Shown: positions 24,943 through 33,753, counted from the stretch's first letter. The stretch: 64,000 nucleotides of DNA from Salimicrobium humidisoli (GCF_002295105.1 NZ_NSGH01000006.1:62001-126000); one strand, 5' to 3'. Numbers and translations: made by a program. Notes: a model not told the origin generated them from the sequence alone.

Positions 24943-25952
24943 ACATTCTTATCGTAGCCAAAAGGATTCTGCGTCAGTTCTTCCGGGATAAACGAAGTGT
25001 AGCCCTTATGGTAGTGGCTCCTGGACTTATATTATCTCTCTTATGGCTTGTACTCGATAATGACAGCCGGACGGCTGAAGTGGCTGTGGTAGAAGCACCG
25101 GAACAAATCTACGAACAGCTGGCTTCCGGAAAAATGGAAGTATCGATCCTCGACGAAAAGACAGCACAAAAGCAGCTGAATGATGCGGATATCGATGCTT
25201 TACTTAAGTGGGATGAAAATAGACCTCTGTTAATTCTTGAAGGTTCGGACCCGACAGACCATCAAATGATTCGCACCTCTATTCAGGAGGCGATGGGATT
25301 AGACAGAAAAGAAGCAGTCAGTATTCAGTATTGGCATGGTTCAGAGGACATGAATTTCTTTGATTATACCGGTCCTGTACTTATCGGATTCTTTATATTC
25401 TTCTTTGTATTTCTCGTAGGGGGAGTTTCTTTTCTCAGGGAACGGACCCAGGGTACTCTCGAAAGGGTCCTGGCCACGCCAATACAAAGGTACGAGCTGG
25501 TTGGAGGATATTTGCTCGGCTTTGGATTATTTACGCTTCTGCAATCTGTTCTCATTGTTCTCTATTCAGTATATGTGCTGGATATGTACATGGTCGGTGA
25601 GATGTGGAGGGTATTGTTTATTACGATGCTTCTTGCTCTTACTGCTCTCAGTGTCGGTACTCTGTTGTCCACATATGCGAAAAATGAATTTCAGATGATC
25701 CAGTTCATCCCCCTTGTTATCGTACCCCAGCTCTTCTTCTCCGGACTTTTCCCGATAGAAGGATTAAGCAGCTGGGTGCAGGTGCTCGGCAAGCTGATGC
25801 CTCTTACCTATGGTGCGGAAGCTCTGCGTGGGATTATGCTCAGAAATGAAAATCTCGGTGATCTTCAATGGCAGGTCTTTATGCTCCTTATGTTCTTCGC
25901 TATTTTTACACTCCTGAATGTCAAAGCCTTAAGGCGCCACCGGAATCTTTAG
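24939..25952 (+). CDS. ABC-2-type exporter, membrane subunit
   Basis: 337-residue permease with one N-terminal helix (about residues 22-41), a large extracytoplasmic domain (about 42-145) and five C-terminal helices; the first of these is in GPVLIGFFIFFFVFLVGGVSF. The conserved post-helix segment FLRERTQGTLERVLATPIQRYELVGGY is typical of the ABC2_membrane_3/YhgE-like family, as is LMPLTYGAEALRGIMLR. TTG start inside the end of the ATPase gene. The terminator overlaps its last codons. Exports an unknown substrate with the preceding ATPase. Confidence 0.9.
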   Translation: MNILIVAKRILRQFFRDKRSVALMVVAPGLILSLLWLVLDNDSRTAEVAVVEAPEQIYEQLASGKMEVSILDEKTAQKQLNDADIDALLKWDENRPLLILEGSDPTDHQMIRTSIQEAMGLDRKEAVSIQYWHGSEDMNFFDYTGPVLIGFFIFFFVFLVGGVSFLRERTQGTLERVLATPIQRYELVGGYLLGFGLFTLLQSVLIVLYSVYVLDMYMVGEMWRVLFITMLLALTALSVGTLLSTYAKNEFQMIQFIPLVIVPQLFFSGLFPIEGLSSWVQVLGKLMPLTYGAEALRGIMLRNENLGDLQWQVFMLLMFFAIFTLLNVKALRRHRNL

Positions 25953-25972
25953 TGGCGTCTTTTCTTTTTTTC
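25935..25972 (+). terminator. Terminator after the ABC-2 exporter
   Basis: CGCCAC (25935-25940) pairs with GTGGCG (25952-25957), followed by a long T-rich tract. Overlaps the stop codon. Confidence 0.75.
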
Positions 25973-26061
25973 GGAGAGATACAAATCGAAAATGCAATAA
26001 AACAAGTAAAATTCAATTCATGTGCATTGACTTTATCGACCTGAAGTATTACCATTATCGG

Positions 26062-26076
26062 TGATAATCATTCTCA
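26062..26076 (+). promoter_or_regulatory. Fur box of the siderophore importer operon
   Basis: TGATAATCATTCTCA matches the B. subtilis 7-1-7 Fur consensus TGATAATNATTATCA at all but one position. It lies 28 bases upstream of the first gene. Confidence 0.85.
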
Positions 26077-26103
26077 TTGCATTATCGAAAGGAGTGCCTG
26101 GCT

Positions 26104-26949
26104 GTGGGCCATATGCACATTAATAACCTGGACGCAGGTTATAGCGACGCTAATATAATCGAAGATATGAATGTAGATATTCCGAGTGGGCAGATCACTA
26201 CAATTATAGGAGGAAACGGCTGCGGGAAATCGACTCTGCTAAAGACCATCGCCCGCATTCTTCCAATTAAAGGGGGAGCGATAACCCTTGATGGTAAAAC
26301 GATCAGTAAGTATCCGACCCGGGAACTGGCAAAACGAATGGCCATTTTGCCGCAGTCTCCCGAAGGGGCTCCGGGGCTTACAGTAGGAGAACTGGTCTCT
26401 TACGGAAGATTTCCCCATCAGAAGGGATTCGGAAAGCTTTCTAAGAAAGACCATGAAGTTATTGACTGGGCTCTTGAGATGACAGGTGTGCTTGCTTACA
26501 AATATGACGGCATAGATAATTTGTCGGGAGGTCAGCGTCAGCGAGTGTGGATAGCGATGGCTCTGGCTCAGGAAACGGAGACGATTCTGCTGGATGAACC
26601 GACGACGTATCTCGATATGGCGCACCAGCTCGAAGTACTCGAGCTTCTGGAACGGCTTAACAGGGAGGAAGGGCGGACAATCGTAATGGTCCTGCATGAT
26701 ATAAATCAGGCCGCCCGCTTTGCGGATAATATCATCGCACTGAAAGACGGAAAAGTCGTTAAGTCGGGGAACGCCCATTTTGTCATCCAGGCTGAAACGC
26801 TCCGGGAAGTTTTTAACATAGAAGCGGATGTCGTGCCGGAACCCAGAACAGGAAAACCGATTTGCTTTACTTACAATTTATCCAGAGGAGAGAATACCAT
26901 TGAAAAAAATAATACTGATGATTCTGTTGGGAGCGCTCGTCGCGCTTAG
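26104..26949 (+). CDS. Iron-siderophore ABC importer, ATP-binding subunit
   Basis: 281-residue FecE/FhuC-type ATPase energising siderophore uptake. Walker A GGNGCGKSTLLK, signature DNLSGGQRQRVWIAMALAQ, Walker B TILLDEPTTYLDMAHQ and switch VLHDINQAARFADN are all typical of FecE/YusV. GTG at 26104 follows AAAGGAG. Preceded by a Fur box and followed, with a 50-base overlap, by the receptor lipoprotein gene and then two permeases. The whole importer is therefore encoded together, whereas in B. subtilis the YusV ATPase is encoded apart from its permeases. Confidence 0.95.
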   Translation: MGHMHINNLDAGYSDANIIEDMNVDIPSGQITTIIGGNGCGKSTLLKTIARILPIKGGAITLDGKTISKYPTRELAKRMAILPQSPEGAPGLTVGELVSYGRFPHQKGFGKLSKKDHEVIDWALEMTGVLAYKYDGIDNLSGGQRQRVWIAMALAQETETILLDEPTTYLDMAHQLEVLELLERLNREEGRTIVMVLHDINQAARFADNIIALKDGKVVKSGNAHFVIQAETLREVFNIEADVVPEPRTGKPICFTYNLSRGENTIEKNNTDDSVGSARRA

Positions 26950-27844
26950 TGCCTGTAGCTCAGGAGAAAATGAGGAAAGTTCCGGAGAGAAAGAGCAGGG
27001 AGGGGAATCGTCTTCCGAAAATTCCTCCATGCGTACGTATGAAAACGAAAGTGGAGAGGAAGTGAAAGTTCCTGAGAATCCTGAACGTATCGTCGTACTT
27101 TCCACTTATGCAGGAAATGTGCTGAAACTTGATGGAAACGTAGTCGGAGTCGATTCATGGTCGAAGATGAATCCGAACTTTGAAAGCCGGCTTGAAGGCG
27201 TGGAAGAAGTGTCCCCCGATAATCTGGAAAAAATCATCGAGCTTGATCCGGATCTGATTATAGGTCTTGCAAGTACTGAAAATGTAGGTCAGCTAAAAGA
27301 AATAGCTCCAACCGTTACATATACGTATGGCAAACTCGGTTATCTGGAGCAGCACGTGGAAATCGGAAAACTTTTGGGTAAAGAAGAGGAAGCTCAAAAA
27401 TGGGTAGATGAATTCAAGGCTGAGGCCAAGGAGACCGGTGAAAATATCAAAGAAAAAATAGGAAAAGACGCTACGGTGACCGTCATCGAGAATTTTGAAA
27501 AAGAATTGTACGTATTCGGTGATAATTGGGCCCGCGGTACAGAAATTCTCTATCAGGAAATGGGGCTTAACATGCCTGAAAAAGTAAAAGAAATGGCAAT
27601 GGAGCCGGGATTTTACGCTATTTCCCCCGAAGTGCTGCCTGAATATGCTGGTGACTATATTATTTTCAGTAAAAACTCCGATACTGAAACCTCTTTTGAG
27701 CAGACTGAAACTTATCAGTCGATACCGGCTGTTGAGAACGGTAACGTTTATGAGGCGGATGCGAAAAAATTCTACTTTAATGACGCTTTATCTCTGGAAT
27801 ATCAACTTGATTTCTTCAAAGAGAAATTTCTTGGAGAGAAATAA
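26900..27844 (+). CDS. Iron-siderophore receptor lipoprotein
   Basis: 314-residue substrate-binding protein with a lipoprotein signal (lipobox LSAC, about residues 16-19), a Glu/Ser-rich tether (about 20-48) and a FecB/FhuD-type fold: PERIVVLSTYAGNVLKLDG at the first strand, then ELDPDLIIGLAST. TTG start at 26900 follows GAGGAGAG inside the end of the ATPase gene. It is tethered to the outer face of the membrane and feeds the two permeases downstream. The sequence style resembles hydroxamate receptors such as FhuD/YxeB, but the siderophore cannot be fixed from sequence. Confidence 0.9.
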   Translation: MKKIILMILLGALVALSACSSGENEESSGEKEQGGESSSENSSMRTYENESGEEVKVPENPERIVVLSTYAGNVLKLDGNVVGVDSWSKMNPNFESRLEGVEEVSPDNLEKIIELDPDLIIGLASTENVGQLKEIAPTVTYTYGKLGYLEQHVEIGKLLGKEEEAQKWVDEFKAEAKETGENIKEKIGKDATVTVIENFEKELYVFGDNWARGTEILYQEMGLNMPEKVKEMAMEPGFYAISPEVLPEYAGDYIIFSKNSDTETSFEQTETYQSIPAVENGNVYEADAKKFYFNDALSLEYQLDFFKEKFLGEK

Positions 27845-27874
27845 AGGAGTTCCTGTGCAATAGATCGGACTTTG

Positions 27875-27908
27875 GGACAGGTGATCGGGGCGGGTCATCT
27901 GTTCTTTA
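27875..27908 (+). terminator. Possible attenuating hairpin within the siderophore operon
   Basis: GGACAGGTGA pairs (with two G-T pairs) to TCATCTGTTC, followed by TTTATTCTTT. It sits between receptor and permease genes and could lower permease expression relative to the receptor. Confidence 0.4.
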
Positions 27909-27962
27909 TTCTTTGAATTACCGGGTAACAGGTAGAACTAATACAGAAAAGTTGGGACAAAT

Positions 27963-28946
27963 ATGCGAATTGTGACGTGGATTTCAAGCGTCGTCTTGAT
28001 GCTCATATCTTTTTTTATAGCGATGACCTTTGGCGCTGCTGACTCCGGTTTAAAAGAAGCGTGGCTTTCAATAACAGGGTCTTCTTTAGATGGTACGGCG
28101 CTGATTCTCAGAGAAATCCGTCTGCCCCGGGAAGTGGCCGCTATGCTTGTCGGTGCAGCACTCTCCGTGTCGGGGGCTATCATGCAGGGGCTGACGAGGA
28201 ACCCTCTTGCCGACCCGGGACTGCTCGGTTTAACTGCAGGAGCGAACGCGGCTCTTGCTTTTACCTATGCTTTCTTCCCGGATGCAAACTATTTAGGAAT
28301 CACTTTCGGTTCTTTTATTGGGGCAGGTGTCGGGATGGCTCTCGTCTTCGGGGTAGGAACGATGAATAAAGGCGGGTTTTCCCCCTTCAGAATTGTTCTG
28401 GCCGGAGCGGCAATTTCTGCATTTCTGTTCGGAATAGCCGAAGGGGTAAGCCTGATATTCAAGATATCCAAAGATGTCTCCATGTGGACGGCCGGAGGAC
28501 TATCCGGAACGAGCTGGGGACAGGTGCAGATCCTTGCTCCCATTGTACTGCTGGGAATTTTCGTCGCTATGTTTTTCGCCAAGCATTTAACGATTATGAG
28601 TCTGAATGAGGAACTTGCGATCGGCCTCGGTCAAAGAGTAACAAGAGTCAAATGGGCATTGTTTGTCATTATAGTACTTCTTGCAGGAGCAGCAGTAGCT
28701 CTTGTAGGGAATATGGCATTTCTTGGTCTTATGATTCCTCACATCGTCCGCCCGCTCATCGGGCACGATTACCGGAACGTGCTTCCGGCCTCCGCGATAA
28801 TCGGAGCCGGTTTTATGCTTATCGCCGATACGCTCGCGCGTACGGTGAATGCTCCCTATGAAACGCCGGTCGCGGCAATCGTTTCCTTCATAGGCCTGCC
28901 CTTTTTCTTATTTATCGTACAAAGAAAGGGGCAGAGTTTCACATGA
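27963..28946 (+). CDS. Iron-siderophore ABC importer, permease subunit 1
   Basis: 327-residue FecCD-family permease with about nine to ten transmembrane helices. Family blocks: LREIRLPREVAAMLVGAALSVSG near residue 48, MQGLTRNPLADPGLLGLTAGAN, and the cytoplasmic ATPase-contact segment MAFLGLMIPHIVRPLIGHDYR. Its stop overlaps the start of permease 2 (ATGA), so the two form a heterodimer. The ribosome-binding site is weak (GGGACAAAT). Part of the Fur-controlled operon. Confidence 0.94.
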   Translation: MRIVTWISSVVLMLISFFIAMTFGAADSGLKEAWLSITGSSLDGTALILREIRLPREVAAMLVGAALSVSGAIMQGLTRNPLADPGLLGLTAGANAALAFTYAFFPDANYLGITFGSFIGAGVGMALVFGVGTMNKGGFSPFRIVLAGAAISAFLFGIAEGVSLIFKISKDVSMWTAGGLSGTSWGQVQILAPIVLLGIFVAMFFAKHLTIMSLNEELAIGLGQRVTRVKWALFVIIVLLAGAAVALVGNMAFLGLMIPHIVRPLIGHDYRNVLPASAIIGAGFMLIADTLARTVNAPYETPVAAIVSFIGLPFFLFIVQRKGQSFT

Positions 28947-29950
28947 TACATCCATCCGTACTGCGCAAATTCAAAATTTACCTTACAGTTTTCAGTGCGC
29001 TGATCATCATTACAGCATTGCTCGGGATGGCTCTCGGCTATTCCTCGGTACCGTTTGCGAGGCTTCCTTCCGTAATAGCCGGCGAAGGTACGTTCAAAGA
29101 GAACTTCGTTTTCTTTCAAGTACGGCTGCCACGAATAATCATTACGGTTCTTGCTGGTATGGCGCTTGCTCTGTCCGGCGCCATTTTACAGTCCCTGTCC
29201 AGAAATGATCTGGCGGATCCCGGTATTATCGGTATTAATGCAGGAGCCGGAGCGGCAGTGGCCGTGTTCTTTCTGTTTGCTCCGCTCGAACCGGGCAGCT
29301 TCATTTACCTGTTACCGGTAGTGGCGTTTCTGGGGGCGCTTGCGACAGCGGTAGCCATTTATCTGTTTTCGTTCGACAGACGGGCAGGTTTCCAGCCGAT
29401 CCGCCTGATTCTGGTCGGTGTCGGCTTCTCCATGGCACTCTCGGGGCTGATGATCATCCTGATATCATCCGCGGAAAGAGAAAAAGTCAATTTCATCTCG
29501 CAATGGCTTGCCGGAGATATATGGGGGGCGGACTGGCCCTTTATATTGGCACTGCTCCCATGGCTCCTGCTTCTAATACCATTCACTTTTTATAAAGCGA
29601 ACAGAATGAATATACTGAACCTCTCGGAACCTGTGAGTATCGAACTGGGCCTTCCGCTCGGGAGAGAAAGATTCTCGATGCTTATGGCAGCAGTAGCTCT
29701 GGCCGCTTCTGCAGTTTCTGTTACCGGAGGTATATCTTTTATAGGCCTGATGGCTCCTCACCTGGCAAAAACTCTCATTGGTCCGAGAACACAGCTGTAT
29801 ATGCCTCTGACTCTTCTGCTCGGAGGCTGGCTCCTGCTCGCGGCAGACACAATCGGGCGGAACGTTCTTGAACCGGACGGTCTTCCGGCCGGAGTCATGA
29901 CGGCTCTGATCGGAGCTCCGTACTTTATATACCTTCTTACAAAAAAATAG
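28943..29950 (+). CDS. Iron-siderophore ABC importer, permease subunit 2
   Basis: 335-residue FecCD-family permease, partner of the preceding protein. Family blocks: FFQVRLPRIIITVLAGMALALSG, LQSLSRNDLADPGIIGINAGAG and the ATPase-contact segment GGISFIGLMAPHLAKTLIGPR. ATGA overlap with permease 1. Last gene of the operon; a terminator hairpin follows 46 bases after the stop. With subunit 1, the ATPase and the lipoprotein it completes a four-component siderophore importer resembling YfiZ-YfhA of B. subtilis. Confidence 0.94.
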   Translation: MIHPSVLRKFKIYLTVFSALIIITALLGMALGYSSVPFARLPSVIAGEGTFKENFVFFQVRLPRIIITVLAGMALALSGAILQSLSRNDLADPGIIGINAGAGAAVAVFFLFAPLEPGSFIYLLPVVAFLGALATAVAIYLFSFDRRAGFQPIRLILVGVGFSMALSGLMIILISSAEREKVNFISQWLAGDIWGADWPFILALLPWLLLLIPFTFYKANRMNILNLSEPVSIELGLPLGRERFSMLMAAVALAASAVSVTGGISFIGLMAPHLAKTLIGPRTQLYMPLTLLLGGWLLLAADTIGRNVLEPDGLPAGVMTALIGAPYFIYLLTKK

Positions 29951-29996
29951 GAAGGATGTTTGAATAAGCACAGGGAAATCTCAAGTAAAAATCAGG

Positions 29997-30035
29997 AAAA
30001 CCCGATCGATGTCGGAAAAGTCGGTCGGGTTTTTG
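29997..30035 (+). terminator. Terminator after the siderophore operon
   Basis: AAAACCCGA (29997-30005) pairs with TCGGGTTTT (30025-30033), T tract at the end. Confidence 0.85.
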
Positions 30036-30127
30036 CATTCTGATGATGTAATAAATTTACTCAACTGGAACTTTCCGTTTTCTCTTCATGCCAATTAGGG
30101 TAATGAAAGAGAAAGGAGGCGGCAACT

Positions 30128-31060
30128 ATGAGTAACTACGAGCATCAGGCGTCACTGTCGGGAAAGGACAATTACATATACAAAGGTACGTGGCTGCAGT
30201 TGGGCAGACCCTTGACGTGGAGTGGCACAATAGCGCCGGTGCTGGCAGGGAGCATTTTGGCAGCCGGGGACGGAGCATTTCGAGTGGATATTATGCTTGC
30301 GCTTCTTACAGCCACTCTTCTTATTCAAATAAGTGCCAATATGCTGAATGATTATTTTGATTTCAAAGGAGGGCAGGACAGGGAACGCTGGAGGGAAGCA
30401 ACAGGTAAGGGGAAAGAAGGTCCTGCACACTCCCGGATACCGATAGTGGTCAGTATACTGCTGACGGTATCCGTAGCGATCGGTTTATCGCTCGCCTTTT
30501 CCGTAGGCTGGTGGGTGATAATCGTAGGTACAGCCGGTATCACTGCAGCGATTTTTTATTCAGCCGGCAGCAGGTCTCTTGCGTCTCTCGGATTTGGAGA
30601 ATGCACCGCTTTTCTTTTCCTCGGAGTAGCTACGACTCTCCTGGGATACGCTGTTCAGACAGGAAGCATAAACTATGCTGCTGCAGCTACAGCCGTAATT
30701 TTCGGTCTGCTGATCAGTATGATGATTCTGACTAACAATGTGCGTGACATCAAAAAGGACGAACAGCACAGGAGGACGATTGCAGTCAGATTAGGGAAGA
30801 AAAGAGTGACGAGAACGCTTTCGATTCTCGCTGTTCTTCCTTACATTGTATTGTTGTGGATGGCAATTTCGAATGCTGCGACTCCATTTATTCTGCTCGC
30901 TCTCCCGGCCTTTTTTCTGGCTTTTAAGCTGCCCCGGGCCTTCGGGCACGGCGGAACGAGGGAGAAAGAAATAGCAGTGATGAAGCAGGCGGCCCTTCAC
31001 CACTGGAGTTTCGGATTTTTGTTTATAACCGGATTACTCGTAGGGATAGTCGTACATTAA
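30128..31060 (+). CDS. menA: 1,4-dihydroxy-2-naphthoate prenyltransferase (MenA-type UbiA protein)
   Basis: 310-residue membrane enzyme with about eight to nine helices that attaches a polyprenyl chain to 1,4-dihydroxy-2-naphthoate in menaquinone synthesis. Both Asp-rich motifs of the UbiA family are present: NDYFDFKGGQD (about residue 76) and NNVRDIKKDEQ (about residue 200); the latter form is that of MenA. Good ribosome-binding site AAAGGAGGCGG. Single-gene unit between two terminators. Menaquinone is the electron carrier used by Mqo and the Qox oxidase encoded elsewhere in the window. Confidence 0.93.
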   Translation: MSNYEHQASLSGKDNYIYKGTWLQLGRPLTWSGTIAPVLAGSILAAGDGAFRVDIMLALLTATLLIQISANMLNDYFDFKGGQDRERWREATGKGKEGPAHSRIPIVVSILLTVSVAIGLSLAFSVGWWVIIVGTAGITAAIFYSAGSRSLASLGFGECTAFLFLGVATTLLGYAVQTGSINYAAAATAVIFGLLISMMILTNNVRDIKKDEQHRRTIAVRLGKKRVTRTLSILAVLPYIVLLWMAISNAATPFILLALPAFFLAFKLPRAFGHGGTREKEIAVMKQAALHHWSFGFLFITGLLVGIVVH

Positions 31061-31086
31061 GCGGAGAAGAGACGAAGGGGAAATAT

Positions 31087-31139
31087 AAATAGACACAAAC
31101 ACCGAGGAATTTGAAATCCGGTATTTGTGTCTATTTTTT
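31087..31139 (+). terminator. Terminator after menA
   Basis: Eighteen-base stem (31087-31104 with 31119-31136) and a T run. Confidence 0.9.
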
Positions 31140-31240
31140 AATTAATGAATAAGCTCAAAGAAAAGAGAGCAAAAAAGATTCGTTTTTCCAGTGGATCCGT
31201 TTTTAAATTAAACAACGATTCCGGCCGGTTTTTTCACGGG

Positions 31241-32956
31241 TTAAAACATTCTTTTGACAGCCTTTTTCATATCGGGGAGGTCCATCGTTCCTGTCTCGAA
31301 GAAGTTCTTGATGATATATTGAGAGTAATTCACGGCCGAAGCGTAATCGATATGACCCGGGAGCGGTGCCATATCCTCGACACAAACGTCTATGACTGCA
31401 GGCTTGTCGGAAATGAACGCCTGCTGCATTTTCGTCTCCATCTCTTCGAAGGTTTCAATACGGTATCCTTCTCCCCCGCAGCTTTCTGCAAATTTAGCAA
31501 AGTTCATGGAACCGAGGTCCGTTTCTGCGTTAAGGTGTCCCATTTGCTGCTGCTCGTATTTGATCATACCGATTTTCTCATTGTTCAACACAATAACTTT
31601 TATTGGCAGCCGATATTTCACAGCTGTAACGAAATCCTGCATAGCCATGGAGAAACCTCCGTCTCCACAAATAGCGAGTACCTGCTTATCGGGGTGTGTG
31701 ATCTGTGAAGCAATAGCTCCCGGGAGACCTGCGCCCATAGTTGCCAACTGACCGGATACCAGGAATTTTTGATCGATAAACGGTAGAAAACGGGAGGTCC
31801 ATACGGTGACGTTACCTACATCCGTCGAAACTACCGCTCCCGGTTTCATATTCTTTTCTATCTGGTACATTACCTGAGGAGCCTGAATAGGAGTTTTCTC
31901 TTCACGTTTCTCTTTTTGCAGGGCGATACGCCACTCATTCATCCTCTCCTGTTGTTTCTTCAGATAAGCGGTATCTTTCGTTTCGCTCAGGGAAGAGGTC
32001 AGGTTGTGAAGCGTGTCTTTAGCATCACCGGCCAGTCCTGCGGTAACCGGATAATACTTTCCGATATTTTCAGGTTTATTGTCTATCTGAATACCGGGCA
32101 CGCCTTCTGGAAGAAATTCCGGGTAAGGGAATTGGGTACCGATGAGAATGAGAAGGTCCGTTTCTTTCATGGCGTGGTAGGCGGGTTTCGTACCTATTTG
32201 TCCATGGTGTCCTAAACAGTAGGGATGATTATCAGGGATAAGCCCTTTGCCGTGTAAACTCAGTATAATAGGGGAAGAAACTTTTTCAGCAAAGGAAAGA
32301 AGCTCTTCCTGAGCGCCCCTTGCTCCTTTACCAGCGAGAATAACGGGCTTTTCTGACTGTTCTATAAGTTTCCTCGCCTCATTCATATCTTCCTGAGCCG
32401 GGGCCATGTTGGGCCGGAAATAACCTGGAGCGGTAAGATGTCCTTCTTCTTTCTGTTTTTCGGCAAACAGATCGTCGGGAACAATTAAAACGGAGACCCC
32501 CTTCTCTGTATAAGGAGTGCGGATAGCCCGGTTCAGCAGGTCGGGGATTTGTTCGGCGGACTCGGCACGTTTATTGAATACGGCTACGTCTTCAAACATA
32601 CGTTCCAAATTGATTTCCTGGAAAGCATCTGTCCCTACAGAGGTGCTGGTCACCTGTCCCACAATAGCAAGAACCGGAGCGTGGTCCCCCCTTGCATCAT
32701 AAAGTCCGTTCAGCAAATGAATGGCTCCAGGACCAGTAATAGAAAGGCAGACGCCCAGATTACCGGTCAGTTTCGCTTCTGCTGAAGCGGCGAGTGATCC
32801 GGTTTCTTCATGTCTCACCTGTATAAACCCAAGCTCTTCTTCCTTTCGTATATCATCAATCAACTCATTGATGGAGTCCCCAGGAAGTCCGTAAATATGT
32901 TTCACTCCCCAGTCCAGAAGCTGGCGGGTCATTATTTCTCCTGTTCTTTTACTCAT
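31241..32956 (-). CDS. ydaP: Pyruvate oxidase, thiamine-diphosphate enzyme (YdaP/CidC type)
   Basis: 571-residue cytosolic or membrane-associated flavoenzyme oxidising pyruvate to acetate (quinone-linked in CidC/PoxB) or acetyl phosphate. Order: TPP-binding PYR domain (catalytic Glu in VRHEETGSLAA), central FAD-binding domain, and PP domain with the TPP/Mg motif GDGGFSMAMQDFVTAVKYRLPIKV. ATG after AAAGGAGAG. The C-terminal tail is like YdaP, a sigma-B general stress protein of B. subtilis, and a sigma-B-like promoter is present upstream here too. Acetolactate synthase is the other broad possibility, but the sequence pattern favours pyruvate oxidase. Confidence 0.92.
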   Translation of the reverse strand: MSKRTGEIMTRQLLDWGVKHIYGLPGDSINELIDDIRKEEELGFIQVRHEETGSLAASAEAKLTGNLGVCLSITGPGAIHLLNGLYDARGDHAPVLAIVGQVTSTSVGTDAFQEINLERMFEDVAVFNKRAESAEQIPDLLNRAIRTPYTEKGVSVLIVPDDLFAEKQKEEGHLTAPGYFRPNMAPAQEDMNEARKLIEQSEKPVILAGKGARGAQEELLSFAEKVSSPIILSLHGKGLIPDNHPYCLGHHGQIGTKPAYHAMKETDLLILIGTQFPYPEFLPEGVPGIQIDNKPENIGKYYPVTAGLAGDAKDTLHNLTSSLSETKDTAYLKKQQERMNEWRIALQKEKREEKTPIQAPQVMYQIEKNMKPGAVVSTDVGNVTVWTSRFLPFIDQKFLVSGQLATMGAGLPGAIASQITHPDKQVLAICGDGGFSMAMQDFVTAVKYRLPIKVIVLNNEKIGMIKYEQQQMGHLNAETDLGSMNFAKFAESCGGEGYRIETFEEMETKMQQAFISDKPAVIDVCVEDMAPLPGHIDYASAVNYSQYIIKNFFETGTMDLPDMKKAVKRMF

Positions 32957-32988
32957 GTAATCTCTCCTTTCGTCTTCTGTAACTGTTC

Positions 32989-33013
32989 ATTCCCTGAAGA
33001 AAGGTTTATAAAC
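32989..33013 (-). promoter_or_regulatory. Sigma-B-type promoter of ydaP
   Basis: Minus strand GTTTAT, 13-bp spacer, GGGAAT, an exact fit to GTTTNN-N12-14-GGGWAW, 33 bases upstream of the ydaP start. Confidence 0.75.
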
Positions 33014-33016
33014 GAA

Positions 33017-33048
33017 GAGCCCCCTGCGCTGGGGGCTCTTTCCTTTAT
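33017..33048 (-). terminator. Terminator after the YjzC-like gene
   Basis: AGAGCCCCC/GGGGGCTCT hairpin overlapping the 3' end of the gene. The T tract on the minus strand is weak, so some read-through into ydaP is possible. Confidence 0.65.
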
Positions 33049-33227
33049 GAGGCTTTCACCCAATAGGCGGCTTCCTGTTCGGAAGGCGCCGGGGGAAATG
33101 TGTCCCCGAGGGCCATTTCGACCATGGCATTGTCTTCACAAACATAACCGTTTACCAGCCCGTCGATTTTATAAGTACCGGGCAGTGGTGCCTTTTCTCC
33201 GGTTTTGTACCGTGTTTCCTTACTCAT
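33045..33227 (-). CDS. YjzC-like small protein
   Basis: 60-residue hydrophilic protein resembling the YjzC family of Bacillus: an RYKTGEKAPLPGTYKIDG start, a variable middle and LGDTFPPAP followed by an aromatic end (AAYWVKAS). It contains one Cys (GYVCEDN) that most relatives lack as far as I recall. The ATG follows AAGGAGG at a longish distance. A sigma-B-type promoter is located upstream, suggesting general-stress expression together with ydaP. Function of the family is unknown. Confidence 0.8.
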   Translation of the reverse strand: MSKETRYKTGEKAPLPGTYKIDGLVNGYVCEDNAMVEMALGDTFPPAPSEQEAAYWVKAS

Positions 33228-33272
33228 ATCTTTCCATTACCTCCTTAAAGTTTCCTTTGTTTTTAAGTTTCC

Positions 33273-33298
33273 TTACCCGGAGAAGTTAAAACTTCAAC
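33273..33298 (-). promoter_or_regulatory. Sigma-B-type promoter of the YjzC-like gene
   Basis: Minus strand GTTGAA, 14-bp spacer, GGGTAA; -10 is perfect, -35 has one deviation from GTTTAA. Confidence 0.6.
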
Positions 33299-33326
33299 AG
33301 GTAAAATGTAATGGAAATGAAATGAA

Positions 33327-33386
33327 AAATATTCAATCTTCAAAATTTCTGCACAAAGTAAGGTTATAAAAATTCATAGAGCCTCT
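33327..33386 (+). repeat. Duplicated upstream element, copy A (before the Csp gene)
   Basis: Shares with copy B (33811-33887) the blocks AAATATTCA, CTGCACAAA and GTAAnGTTATAAAnATTCATAGA in the same order; spacing between the last two differs by about 22 bases. Probably contains the promoter of the gene. Confidence 0.6.
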
Positions 33387-33426
33387 CCATAAGTGCTCTG
33401 AATTAAATTTTAAGGAGGAATAACGA

Positions 33427-33753
33427 ATGGCTGAAAAGCAGTACGAAAACGCAATGAAAGCTCTTCATGAGTGTATGGAAGCCTGCAACTACTGTTTCGA
33501 TTCCTGTCTGAAGGAAGACGACGTGAAGATGATGGTGGGGTGCATCCGTCTGGATCGCGAATGTGCAGACATGTGTGGATATCTCGAAGCAGCTATCTCA
33601 AGAAATTCACCTTATATTTCCGAACTTGCTTCCGTATGTGCGAAAATATGTGATGATTGTGCAGAAGAATGTGCAAAACACGATCACGATCATTGTCAGA
33701 AATGCGCTGAGGCTTGTCGTAAGTGCGCGGAAGAATGCCGCAAAATTGCCTGA
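33427..33753 (+). CDS. csp3: Four-helix-bundle copper-storage protein (Csp/YhjQ family, DUF326)
   Basis: 108-residue cytosolic protein with 16-17 Cys arranged in CxxxC pairs along four helices (CMEACNYCFDSC, CIRLDRECADMC, CAKICDDCAEECAKH, CQKCAEACRKCAEEC). This pattern lines the core of the Csp bundle and binds many Cu(I) ions. No signal peptide, so it is the cytosolic Csp3 type. The His cluster HDHDHC near the end matches the His of Csp proteins. Strong ribosome-binding site AAGGAGGAA. It begins the copper block that continues with CopB. The upstream element is shared with the next gene. Confidence 0.93.
   Translation: MAEKQYENAMKALHECMEACNYCFDSCLKEDDVKMMVGCIRLDRECADMCGYLEAAISRNSPYISELASVCAKICDDCAEECAKHDHDHCQKCAEACRKCAEECRKIA

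Noticed and set aside
31145-31708. 187-codon plus-strand frame over the 3' end of the pyruvate oxidase gene.
   Set aside because: Antisense shadow of ydaP without translation signals.
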